A DNA stretch of 64,000 nucleotides. It comes from Vitis vinifera. Taxonomy: Eukaryota; Streptophyta; Magnoliopsida; Vitales; Vitaceae. Both the position numbers and the translations under genes were made by a program. The stretch spans positions 28,769,001-28,833,000 of the forward strand of contig NC_081817.1 of NCBI RefSeq assembly GCF_030704535.1. The letters are read 5' to 3'. Below the pieces are notes generated by a model that worked only from the letters and a program-made list of their open reading frames with translations, did no database searches and was not told where the DNA came from. This document shows positions 11,035 to 23,018 of this stretch, one piece after another; position 1 is the stretch's first letter; each line of letters opens with the position of its first letter.

Positions 11035-12262
11035 ATTTTAGAAAATGTTTTTAGCAGTTTTAATACTTAAAAGATAAAAAATTTCAAGTGTTAAAAAAGT
11101 AAAAAAAAAACTTTTTAAAATCACTGTCAAATGTCAAATGAGCTCTAAGTCATATAATCTTTCAATATATTAAAAAAAAAATGCCAAAGCTTTGAAAAAT
11201 TGGCCATGTCATTTTGGCCATATATCAATTTGAAAACCAGAAACAATGAGGCTTGAACGATCACAGAACTAGCAGAGGCCGAGTTGGTATTGGACACTAA
11301 ACGTTTACACAGGCTGATTTTTGTTGGGCTTAATTCTTCACAGGCCTACACCCATCCAGCCCATTGGCATAACCGCCTTTTCATTCCTCTGCGACCCCAT
11401 TTAGGCTAGTAAGACAGTTGGACCAATTGATGAACTACACGTGTCTTCCTGCTCATATAGCAAAAAAAAAAATCATAAATTTATAAGGCCAACAATATTT
11501 TAATGGCATAAAACCTTCATTTTTTTTTTCTTGCTAGTAAAAGGGTTTTTATAATGCATTTAAATTACTACTTAAAATATTTCAAAATAAAAGAAAGTAT
11601 TTGAAAGGTTATTTCAATAAAAATAAATAAAAAAAGGAAATGAAAAATGATTGGATACAAAAGTAATACTTGTTGAATTTTTGTTTAACGAATAAAGTGA
11701 AATTTATATTATTGAATAAAAATATAAACAAATAAAAATAAAAATATCGAAATATAAACAAATATAACTAGGTTATAAATAAATTAGACCTTGAAATGTT
11801 ACATATTAGATGGTGTCTTTTTGGTACCATACCCAAAAAATATCACATTAGCCAAATTTGTTAGCAAATATTATTAAATATATATATATTTTTTTAATAT
11901 TATACCAATTTTTCTTATCAAATCTTACTTTATTTCAAATAGCTTAAAAATAGAAATAGAATCATGGATATTAGAATTTGACAAATAATTCATAAAATGT
12001 AATTAAAATATAAAAAATAATCATCAATGAAAAATATAAGCTTAGTACAAATAATGGGACAAGATAGGAAGCTTTATTAATAACCAAGATGATAACTCTT
12101 TGATACTAGAATTTATTTTTTATTTTTTATTTCTATTTTTATTTTTATTTTATTTTACCTTTTATACCATGGTAAGATACTAAGATAAGACTTGTTGAGA
12201 TATATTCTTCACCCCAAGTTCAATGAATCTAGACTAGAAAATCTGAAAAAAGCTTGACCATT

Positions 12263-12265
<3 letters not shown>
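11035..12265. other. Intergenic, no gene seen
   Basis: AT-rich except for about 11230-11460, which is closer to 45% GC and includes an ACACGTGT G-box-like palindrome near 11438. I recognise no gene or repeat family there. Confidence 0.5.

Positions 12266-12301
<36 letters not shown>
12266..12301. repeat. (TA)n microsatellite in UPM1 promoter
   Basis: About 18 TA units roughly 270 bases upstream of the UPM1 start codon. It may double as a TATA region, but no discrete TATA box can be picked out inside it. Confidence 0.9.
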
Positions 12302-12303
<2 letters not shown>

Positions 12304-12574
12304 CCACCATATACTGTGTGTGGGTGAAAGTTTACAATAGGACCCCTCTCTTCCAAAGCCCCTCGGCATCCCCAAACCCCAACATTGTCCCTTTCAAAGC
12401 CCAAAAAGCTACCCCAAAAGGCAAAAAGCCACGCTTGCCTTCTCGCCTTCACCAAAGCTCACAATCCAAATCAAACCAGAACTCTTCTCTTCGGATCAAG
12501 CCTATACATATATAGTCTTCCCAGTTTCAGTTTTTGTATCAGATTAAGCATTTTTTTCCTCTTTCTTGGTGTCA

Positions 12575-15500
12575 ATGGCTCTTGTGAATAGAGTCTCAGG
12601 TTTCTCTTCTTGTTCTGTTTCATCCCATTTTGGGAAAGCTAAGACCTTTGGGCTTAACCCCATTTGCTCTCTCAATTGCACCTCTTCTTCTTCTTCTTCT
12701 TCTTCTTCTTCTTCTTCTTCTTCTTCTTCGCCCTTCACTGAGAAGCATTCCGTTGAGAGGTACCAGAGGGACAGTTGGGTGTACAATACCCAGGTGGAGG
12801 ATGCCTCCTCATGGAATCTCCCATTTGATTCCAATTCAGTGAGGGAGAATGACATTGCTCTGCAGCTTCCAGAGCTTAAGAAGATGCTTGGAGTGTTGAG
12901 GGAGAAGAGGGAGAGTGGAGGATGTGATGGAGGAGGGGGGAGCTGTGGACCTGGGAATGTGTATTTGGTGGGGACTGGGCCTGGGGACCCTGAGCTTTTG
13001 ACACTGAAGGCTGTGAGAGTGATTCAGAGTGCTCATCTTTTGCTTTATGATAGACTGGTCTCCAATGATGTGTTGGAATTTGTTGGGCCTGATGCTAGAC
13101 TTCTCTACGTTGGGAAGACTGCCGGATACCACAGCAGAACCCAGGTATAAATCTCTCTCTCTTTCTCTCTCAAGACTACATTTTTGGAGTTTCTGTGAAT
13201 TGGGCATCTTTGATTTCCAACTGGGTGTCTGATATGATTGAAAAGTTTGAAGATTTCTGTGAATTGGGTTTCTTTTGTTTGTGAGATGGGGCCAAAGTTT
13301 TGATGATTTGGGGTTATGAGTTTGCTTGATTTCTTGATTTGGTTTCACAATTTTTTAATTTCTGTGAGTGGGTGTGTTCTTGATTGAGGAAATGAGTAAT
13401 TATTGACTGTAATTGCAGGAGGAGATACATGAATTACTTCTGAGTTTTGCTGAAGCTGGAGCTACAGTTGTGAGACTTAAAGGAGGGGATCCACTGGTGA
13501 GTTTCTATTGCAAAACGTGAAAAAGATGAGTATGGCATTGCAAGTTGTTTCACGGAATCATCTCAGAAATGTTGTGTTTAGTGTTTTTTATTGAACTTTT
13601 TTTCAAATATTTTCTGGGTGTATTAGGTATTTGGGAGAGGTGGAGAGGAGATGGACTTTTTGCAAAAGCAGGGGATTCAAGTGAAAGTTATTCCAGGTAT
13701 GATACATTGCAATTGTATTCAATTGTGTTGAACGAAGAACACCACCTGAAAATTGAATGACTCCATTGTGTTTTACATAGCTTTTCAAAGTAGAAATGCA
13801 TAATTTATGGATGATGTGCATTGCATAAATGCCGGGTTTCTTAGTAATATTATGGCTATAACTTGAAAATGTCACCATTTAAAGAAAAACTAGATTGATT
13901 GTATAACATCAGGTTGTGGTGATCGCTCTCATTTTCTTTAAAACCCCATTCCAATGACGAATTTTTACTTCGAATTTGCCAAGAGAAATTGGATCATTTG
14001 AATTTTTTGGAGGATGTCTGAACTCCCTTCAAAATCACTATTTTTGTTGTTGTTTTAAGAATCTTTTGATGATTTTTATGATGGAAATCTTGTTAAGGGC
14101 TTTATTTTGCAGTTCGTTGCCTTGTCAAACAAGTTGATGTTTGATTGAATATGATTGGGAGTCGAGACTATTGTTCATAGCATGAGTGTGATGTGTGAAA
14201 TTTGTCTTGATGAATCTAAATTACTCTGTTAGGAATGTCTTGACCTCTTGATTTAATATCTTAATGAAATGGAATCAAGACAAATGGGAATGCCATAATG
14301 CTGAAAGCATTGCCTGCTGCCTTTATTTTTCTTTTTTGATAAGTAATAGCAATTGTATAAAGAAAGCCTGAAGTACACCTGAAAGTATACACGAAGTGTA
14401 CAAGGCAACAAGGCCAAAGGGGGAAGAAAAAAACAAAAAAAAAACCCTTAGTTACAACCCAACCAATCAATGAAATCGAAAATGGACCATGAAGCACAAT
14501 CTACATGCACCCTAACCCAATCCGAAAACATGTACAAAAAAGACCGTAAAATAGCTTGATTCGCTAATTCAATATCTTCAAAGATTCTTCTATTTCTTTC
14601 GTTCCATAAAGTCCAAAATAAGCATAAAGGGGCTGCATTCCACGCCTTTTTTCTTTTCTTTCCAACAAAAGTGTCATTCCAACCAAGAATGATTTCCTTG
14701 ATAGAATTGGGCAAAACCCAATGAACACCAAAAAGAGCAAAAATAAGGTGCCAAATCATAGCTGCCTTGGGACAATGAATAAGCACATGATTTGCTGATT
14801 CTTCATCTGCTTTACACAAATAGCACCTACTTGGTAAGGCCCAACCCCTCCTTTTTAGTTGATCCATAGTTAGAATTCTTCCCCAAATAGCTCCCAAGCA
14901 AAAAAGCTGACTCTCTTTGGAACCCAAGGATTCCAAACTAAGCTTGAAGGGAACTCTCTACCGATGCATGGAGCTAGGGATGAGAAGAAAGACTTAACTA
15001 TAAAGAAATCTTTCTTTGCCTGCTGCCTTTATTATAATACTGTCCTGCAAGCACGGGAAACTCCCAAACACTTGCACTGGTGGAGCTACAACTATAATGC
15101 TCATATATATAGCAGGCAGTAGGATAAAACTACAAGGAATTTGCAGCAAAAAAAAAAAAGAAAAAAAAAACTGATGATTCATCAACAGTTGATCCAAATC
15201 TTGCCATATTTTCAGAAAAGTAGGAAATTAAAAGAGATATCTGTTGTACTTGTGAAATCTCATCTTGTTTGAGCATGGGTTCTCTTGACAGAGACACCTA
15301 AGGCATATCCTTGCAGAGGATCAGTTGCTTTACCTGCTGTCATTCTGTTGTGGTGGTGGCCTGTCCATCACTGATAAAAAAAATTTAGGGCCCTTAACAC
15401 CCAATTTAGGTCTTTTGAAAATGTCAATTTAGTCAATGAGTGAAGACCTGGACTGTCTAAAGTATAGATTCTTATGCATAGTAGTGAGTTGCAATCACCC

Positions 15501-16321
15501 TCATACATGCAAACCCTTGTACAAAACATTAGGTTCATGGAATACATGACAGTGGTTGCCACATGCGATCTTAGACAGCTATATTATTCCTAAGCACTTG
15601 TATTAGTCCAGGAGAAGTAGTCCCAAACTGTACTTTTCTGTTATGTTTACACTTGTGTGCCTTAGATTGCTTTAGGGTATAGTGGTATGATATTTTCCTC
15701 ACTTCTTTGCAGGCATAACCGCTGCATCGGGAATAGCAGCAGAGCTGGGGATCCCATTAACTCACAGGGGTATTGCAAATAGTGTTAGATTTCTAACAGG
15801 GCACTCAAGGAAAGGAGGAACAGATCCTCTTTTTGTAGCAGAGAATGCAGCTGACCCTGATTCAACCTTGGTTGTTTACATGGGCTTGTCTACCCTCCCT
15901 TCTCTTGCCCTAAAGTTGATGCATCATGGTCTGCCATCTAATACACCAGCTGTTGCAGTTGAGCGAGGGACCACACCACAGCAGCGCTTGGTAAGCATGA
16001 AAATCATTTTATTTTCCCTTATCTATCACAATGTAAACATCTCTTATTTCAAGTTCTTATCAAAACAATAATAAAAATGTGAGGCAAGGTTTTGGATTTT
16101 TTTTAAACATGAGGTTATGCCCCTGATGTTACTGTCAGAAACCAATTTTATTTGCTTTTGCAACCTTGCAGGTGTTTGCAGAACTGAAGGATCTTGCTGA
16201 TGAGATTTCCTCTGCAGAGCTAGTATCACCGACACTGATCGTCATTGGAAAGGTTGTTGCACTTTCACCCTTCTGGCCTCATTCTTCTATAGAAGCATCC
16301 CTCCTGGTAGAGGCGAAATAG
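12575..16321 (+). CDS. UPM1: Uroporphyrinogen-III C-methyltransferase, plastid (siroheme synthesis)
   Basis: Five exons: 12575-13144, 13419-13496, 13627-13696, 15713-15990, 16172-16321; all introns GT-AG; 381 aa, close to plant UPM1 length. The enzyme uses S-adenosylmethionine to methylate uroporphyrinogen III at C2 and C7, giving precorrin-2, the siroheme precursor for nitrite and sulfite reductase. Residues 1 to about 60 form a Ser-rich plastid transit-type leader with a long poly-Ser run. The methyltransferase domain covers about 127-365: GTGPGDPELLTLKA (glycine-rich SAM loop) near 133-146, VVRLKGGDP near 207-215, GITAASGIAAELGIPLTHRG opening exon 4, and VAVERGTTPQQ near its end. The first ATG in frame after the stop-free leader was chosen; a TTG three codons upstream is not credible. 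Intron 3 is about 2 kb because of a LINE insertion. Confidence in family is high. Confidence 0.95.
12683..12729 (+). repeat. (TTC/TCT)n microsatellite encoding poly-Ser
   Basis: A pure trinucleotide run inside UPM1 exon 1, read as serine codons in the transit-peptide region. Length changes here stay in frame and fall outside the catalytic domain. Confidence 0.95.
14310..14327. repeat. LINE target-site duplication, left copy
   Basis: 18 bases identical to 15016-15033, directly bordering the A-rich LINE tail. Confidence 0.9.
14328..15015 (-). mobile_element. 5'-truncated LINE in UPM1 intron 3
   Basis: Minus-strand insertion of about 690 bp. Its open frame (14936-14448) encodes the C-terminal zinc-binding domain of plant L1-type reverse transcriptases (zf-RVT type: CYLC, then HVLIHC, followed by WHLIF and WTLWNERNRRIFED). 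The 3' end on the minus strand is A-rich and abuts the left copy of an 18-bp direct repeat. Perfect target duplications lie at 14310-14327 and 15016-15033 (TTGCCTGCTGCCTTTATT). The reverse transcriptase core is missing, as usual for 5'-truncated LINE copies. Its frame is antisense to UPM1. Confidence 0.9.
15016..15033. repeat. LINE target-site duplication, right copy
   Basis: 18 bases identical to 14310-14327, bordering the truncated 5' end of the LINE. Confidence 0.9.
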
Positions 16322-17674
16322 ACATTTGAGGCACAATTTATATCATCCAAGGTTTATTTTTTGGGGGTTGGGCCTCCCATTTTGATCCATTCCAACATTT
16401 TTAACAAAGAGCAACCAATTTAGAAGTCTGATTGGCTTATTTCTTCTGGGTGGTGGAGGGACATCTTTTTTTAATATTTATCTCAAGCGAATTAATTGAG
16501 ACCAGGTAGAATCCACAGATAGCAGTAGATCACATCCAACAGATAGCAGCTTCCCAGCAAGCTTGCATTATATCCAATTAGAGAAGTAACTCATTGGTCA
16601 GGTAAAATTTTTTTGTAAGATCTCAATTTTATGAGCCTGATTTTGTAATGCAGATGATCCACGGATTTTGATCTGATTCTTTCAATAAATTGGTTGAAAT
16701 TTCGCAATGATATCTGAAATTACAGACGCGTGTAGACCTGCAGCTCTGTTGATTACTAACTGTTGAACATGCCCACTTGAGAACTAGTTTTGAGGGATAT
16801 ACGCATTAATGATTGGGGATTGACGAGTGTTTTAGCAGATAGATTGTTGCTGAATCTGTGAGAATGCATGATGATTAGTGATACAACCTCTGTCATTATA
16901 AAAATATCGTTATGCGTGCTTGAAAATTCCTGGCTGTTAGAAGCCAGAGCAGGTAGCTAGATTGATAACAATTAACACTGTCATCATATATTTGTAGGGT
17001 ATGCAGGAAGATAGTTTTCTTAGCTAAGACAAAGCCCAAAAACGAAATTTTAGATGTCATCTAGTAGATTGTAGTGAAGATTAGAGTCCAACAATATTGA
17101 GAACTGTTTCCTATCTCTGTTCCCAGAAAGTTTGAGGGAAAGAAAATAAAAAGAACAAATAATAGAAGAGAAAGAAGTGAGGAAAAGTTTTATAATTTTC
17201 TCTTGTTTGACTGTTTGCTTGTTCTAAATCTAAGTTATAACTTTAGTGCATGGTGCGTTTGATAAAGGGTGGATGATGAGCTGCATGGTGGTCTGTAAAA
17301 ACCGGGTCTTGATCAATGTACAACAACCTAATGCTGTTGAACATGCTTATCTTAGAATAAAATCTTTAGGGTGCGTTTGATAGATGAGAATTGAGAATAA
17401 GAATGAAAATAGAATGAGAATGAAGGTGAATCATAGTAAGAGCAATCAAAATTGTTATAAGAGCGTAGGATTTGGTTTCTATTGGAATAAACTTTTGATT
17501 GTAGGTGTGGTATGCATATTATATAAAAGTATATCAAACAATGTGGTAGTCAGGTCTCAGAGAACATGGAGATGGAAAATAAGACGGCTTTTGAGGACAC
17601 GAGAACCAATGGATTAAAAGCAGATAATATTTACATAAGACAAGGAGTTGTAAAAGATAAAGCCAGATGAGAAG
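16322..17674. other. UPM1 3' flank and intergenic, no gene seen
   Basis: Contains presumably the UPM1 3' UTR. From about 17370 a GGTGCGTTTGATAGATGAGA phrase resembles the start of a MITE, but I could not find a matching inverted end. Confidence 0.4.
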
Positions 17675-20360
17675 TGTAGAATTGGATCCATAGCCTAAAA
17701 CTAGATCCAAGCCCATTTGAGAATTTCAGGTCAAAATGCAACCCGACCCACATCGAATTTCGATATGAGCTCAGATGGTGTGCCAAGGCTTGAATTGATT
17801 TTTAAGATTAAGGTGGTGTTTGTTTTTTTTACTCAATTTTAAATAGAACCTTAGTGTTTAATAGTGTTAAATATTAGGTTGTTTGTTTTTGTAGTATTTT
17901 ATTTCTATTAAATATTAAAAAGTAAAAAAAAATCAATATATTATTTTTTCTATTTAGAAAAAGCTACATATTTTAACTTTTTTTATTATGTAAAAAGTTT
18001 ATAATAAGTCATGAAAAAATAGAAAAACAAACAACCTAAATTCTAAAATTAAATTGCTTTCAGCAAAAATCTAAAAAAACAAACACCATCTAAGCCTGGC
18101 TTAAGCTAATCTTTTAACCCTAGGCTTGACCTAAGAATTGAGGTCAGGACTACCATGTAAGATTCTCCCCCAAAAAATAAAATAAATGAATAAACCCTTC
18201 CTCCTAAGAATTGCCACTTTTAAGAATGCCCTTCAAAATGGTTTGGACACATCAAAGAATGCTTCTAACTCTAAATTTTTTATCACAAAGGAGCCAAATT
18301 GATGGGGTCTACCACAAGGAAGATCATGATCTACTTAGGTTTGATTTGTTCTGATTTGATTCTTCACCTAAAATATCCACTGTCAAGTGTCAGCCATGGC
18401 ATTGGCCCATATCCCAAATTCAAATCTCATCAATCAAAGAGTGCTTTTATATTATTGATTGATGTCATATATATTTCAAGTTGTGATTATCATATTTGTA
18501 AAAAAGATTTATGGATAATTAATCTAATGAAGTACATAAACAATAAGTTGTGTATATATTGACTTTGCACAACCATTATTTTCTGATAATGTATAACCCA
18601 AAAATGATATGTGAAATTAATGTTCAAATAGCATGTTTTTATTTTTTAAAATTAATTTGAAATTGGATTTTGAAAATATGGCTTTTATAGAAATTAAAAG
18701 TCACGTTTCAAAATATGGTTTCTAAATTGTATTAAAATCCAATTTTCAAGATTTTTTTTCAAGCTTTTAGAAGCATTTTAAAACATATTTTTTGAAAAAA
18801 ATAAATAATAAAAAAATAAAGTAGAACTGTTGTTTGAATATTTAATTTAAAAAATAGAAGGGTTCTTCAATGTATTTATTTTTTAATAATTCGTAAAGAC
18901 TACTTTGAGCTCAAACTCTTATTTAAAAGGACGATGATAAGTAGATTTAAATCAAATAATATCTATTTTATACGATGAATCATAAGGATCAAAGACAAAT
19001 TATCGTATATTTGATTCTTCTTATTACCGTGATCCTACAATGAGATCTATGACATGAGCAAGACGTATAGAATTAGATTTCTATTCGAAGTTTGATCTAA
19101 CTTCGTTTAAGAATTTTAGGTCAAAGCATAATTCCACCCACATCTAACTCCAACCCGAGCTAGCAGGACTTTTAGAACAAGGTTCGTATTGATTTTTTAA
19201 ACCAAACTTAGGTTAAGTTGATTTTTTAAGTTTAAGCCTGGTCTAAACATCGAAGCCAAGTGTATTACATGAGACCCCCAAAAAAAACCCTTCCATTAAA
19301 AATGTTTTATAAGATAAAAAATTGAAAATAATAAACATTAATATTGCTATATATTTTATTTTATGGCATTGATTAATATATTTTATTACTAATATATTAA
19401 TTTTATTATTTTTATCATAAACCATTTAATAAAATAAGTGTTATTATAGTTTTCACACATCAATGATTGCTTCTAACTTTAATTTTTTTAATCATAATGA
19501 AGCCAAATTAATGGGGTCCATCCATCAGGACCAAGTTTGATTTCACCTAAAATATTCATTCCATGATTGATTAATGGTATTGCCTGCCAGCCATGGCAGT
19601 GGCCCATGCCCCAATTTCAAATCTCATAAATCAAAATTTTCAACATGTTATAATAATGTTAATTATCATATTTGTAGAAGGGATTTATGATTAATTAATC
19701 TAATCAAGTACATAAAAATGGCGTTTAAAACATAAAAATTGATGTTTGACAAAAAAAAAAAAAAAAAAAGAGAAAAGAAAAGAAAAAAGAAGAGAGTTTT
19801 GAAGGAATTTTGAATAAATTTGATTTTTTTGATGTAGCAAAATGTATGTTACTGGTCTTATGTATGATTGATGTTGAAAGTGGTCTCAGTTAAATTTATT
19901 TTTAAAATAATGTTATTGTTTATGATTCCTTAGCTCTAGAATAATGTCTTGGAAAACTAATGAAAATGTTTTAAATATATTTTAAACATCAAGAGTTTGT
20001 TTAGACATATGATTTAAAAATAAATTTTTATTTTTAAAAACAGTCTTTTATTTTTTAAAAATGAAAAATCATTTTTGAAAATTTTATCAAATGGGTGTTA
20101 AAATATTTTAAATTTTGTTTTAAAATATGGTCTCATTTTGAAAACAATGTCTTAAAAATTAAAAGTTAGCTTAAAGTCGAAAAACGATTTTTTTTTTCTT
20201 TTTTTGGTTGTATAATAACTTAACGGGATTTGATTAGGTTCAATTGTTAACTTTTATTTGATTGGTTTAAATTATAAAAAAAAAACTTATTATTAATAAT
20301 ATATATTAATTTTATTATTCTTCTCAAAAACTATTTAACTAAATAAGTTTAATTTAATTG
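17675..20360 (+). repeat. Two diverged tandem units of about 1.1-1.4 kb
   Basis: The sequence at 17675-17811 is matched at about 19068-19210, and 18240-18560 is matched at about 19450-19720 (shared phrases include GCTTCTAACT, GCCAAATT.ATGGGGTC, CAGCCATGGCA.TGGCCCAT and ATTAATCTAAT.AAGTACATAAA). A fainter third copy appears at about 20360-20620. Unit 1 is longer by the MITE at 17812-18090. It has no coding potential. Confidence 0.65.
17812..18090. mobile_element. PIF/Harbinger (Tourist)-type MITE
   Basis: 279 bp with terminal inverted repeats GGTGGTGTTTGTTTTTTTAC and, at the right end reversed, GATGGTGTTTGTTTTTTTAG. It is flanked by the 3-bp duplication TAA (17809-17811, 18091-18093), which is diagnostic of the Tourist/Harbinger class. 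No ORF. It is absent from the homologous place in the second tandem unit near 19210. Confidence 0.8.
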
Positions 20361-20423
20361 TACACATCAATGGCATCTATTTGAATTTTCCAAAACATGA
20401 TGATCAAATTAACGGGTGAAAGT

Positions 20424-20453
20424 GATTTGATTTGATTTGATTTGATTTGATTT
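20424..20453. repeat. (GATTT)n pentanucleotide microsatellite
   Basis: About six GATTT units in a row. The rest of 20600-23013 is AT-rich with no gene seen. Confidence 0.85.
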
Positions 20454-23018
20454 TAATATCATTTCATATTAGTGGTCCACACCTCAATTTCAAATTTCCT
20501 AAATCAAAGGTTAGGTTTAGATTATTGAGCTTACTTTATACGTGATTCTCATGTTGGTTATCATGATTGTAAAAGATTTATCATCTTTTAATATGATAAA
20601 GAATATAAATACTTTATACATTGTATATATGGGAGTTTGAATAGGGGATTGAGGAGTTGTTGACCCTCAAAAAATAGAGGAAGATTTAAGTCATTTAGAT
20701 AATAACATGACAACGATGTTTTAAAATTATTATTTAATACTAATATTAATTATATATGCTAACTTATGATTATCGTGATGATTATCATATTTCTAGAAGA
20801 ATTGTAATTAATTAATTGAATAAGAATATAAATAGTAAATTATACATATGTGAAAATCAAGCTAGTTGTATATGTCAGATTGAAGAAGGAAATGTGTTCT
20901 TTGTGGATACCGGGTACCAAATAGGGTGCCTAGGAAAATGATAGATGACATCGGTAGAGGTATCTGCTAGGTAAATAGCTCGAATAAAAAAATCCGAAGA
21001 AGAAGTTAAGCATCAAATAAAACTGTTGAACCATAAAATTGGCCACCCTTAAGAGCAACTTAATGATCTAGGCTTTAATAATCATACGTTACATAATCAA
21101 AACATCTTAAGAAGAAAGAAGAAACGAATTGCGTTACATATAGAGGAAATTGATTATAAAATGACTAGGGACTCCAAGTAACATGGCAAGTCAATTCACC
21201 TTGGTATTCTGAAATTTTCTACCTTGACTAACTTAACCATCAAAGAGCGTTGCCCGAATACCTCCTAGACGTCCCTTTGTGCAAGTATTAAAGGTGGGAA
21301 GGAAGCAGAGATGATCGAACACCAACATTCATGACCCGTAAAAGATACAGAGATTTAAGTCATTTAGGTAATAAACTAATAACGAGGTTATTATAAGCAT
21401 TATTTTATAATAATGTTGATTATCATATTATAAGAGATTTATAATTAACTAATCTAATAAAAACATAAATAGTAAATATAGGAAATGTGAGAATCAAATT
21501 AGGTGCGTGTACTAGACTTTGAAGAAAGGAAGGAAGAAATCCTAGCCACAAAAGACAAAAAAAGAGGATTTAAGTCTTTAGCTAATAATATTATTTTATA
21601 ATAATATATTTAAAATAAATTTTCTTATTCTTTATAATCATAATATTCTTATTTGTAAATCTAAAAAGTCAAAAATCAAGATTTCTTTTCTTTTCTCTTT
21701 TTCATATTAATGACCAAAAAAAAAAAACATTGTATTTGAAATAGTTGTTTGGATTATTTATTATACACAATTAAAAACAAGTTTTTACTAATAATAAAAG
21801 AGACATTAAATGTAAGCACTATTCTTATGTGTAAATTTGAAAAGTTGAGAAGTTGTTATATTAAGATTAATTTTTTAAAGTCATTTTTTCTCTTATTCAT
21901 ATTAATAATAGAAGAAAGATTTTGTGTTTAAAGTAGTTATTCAAAAATTTTAAATATAAATATTTTATAGATTTATATTTTAAGACTGAGCTTTGATAAT
22001 AATTTTAAAATGTATTTATAATATTTCTAATTTAATTTTTTTTTCTTTTAAGTATTAGAAATTAAAGTCTAAAAATTAATATTTCTTAAAATATTTGTCA
22101 AATACACTCTTATTTCTTCGAGAGAAAAAAACACTATATGCGATATCTCAATATTGTAAGTGATTTTTCAAAAATTTTAAAGTATTTCCTAAAATTTGTC
22201 AAACATTTAATTTTTTTTTAAAATATTTTAGAGTTAAAAACGCTTTTATGAATTACTATCAAATGAACCCTAAATATCATACAATTTCTAAACCCTAATT
22301 AATTATCATATTGTAAAGATCTAGATTTTAAGTAGTGTATTATCTTATTCCAAACATTGGGCATGGCTTTTGTGCTTAGTAAAATGAATAGAAACAAAAG
22401 GGTGTGCTATAAAGAAAAAGAGATTAGATTTTTTTTAAAAAAAAAAAATAGTATTTTTAATACAAAAAAATCCACATCATCATCCAACATAATCAAACAT
22501 GGAGGGATCGTTGTCCAACAACATTTCAACACACGTAAGATAAGATCCCTAAATATGGGACTTTTTTATTTGTATGCATGGATCACTTTGATCTCATTCT
22601 CAATAATTCACCCACCCTTCAATAAATGGTGACCCTTCATTTTCAGATCTAGCCAGGGTTTGGAGTTGAGAAGTCAGAAAAAACTTTAAATTTGAAAGGA
22701 GAAATTGTTTTTCCCAAAATAGAAGGAAAATAAAAACATGTTCTTGGGATTTTATTTTTCATTTTTTTTAATTTTAAAAATATTTTTAATTTTTATCTAT
22801 ATATCTTTTATAAAAAAATCTAGAAAATCCAAGTGGTACCTTCAAAATTTGGGATGCCAATCATTTATTTATATGCTTCAATTTAAATCATTAGATAAAG
22901 ATATGATGAGTGCCGAGAAATAAAATCATAAAATTTAGATGAAGTGTAAATAAATTAGTGATTTCTTATAATTGTTTTTTTATAATATTAAAAATTGTTG
23001 TTTTATATCATAGATGAC

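Noticed and set aside
12544-13348. Antisense ORFs, including one with a poly-Glu run
   Set aside because: Mirror images of UPM1 exon 1 and its poly-Ser codons.
14448-14936. 162-codon ORF as a host gene
   Set aside because: It has the zinc-binding domain of LINE reverse transcriptases and sits between 18-bp target duplications.
17370-17620. MITE starting at GGTGCGTTTGATAGATGAGA
   Set aside because: No matching inverted end or target duplication could be found.
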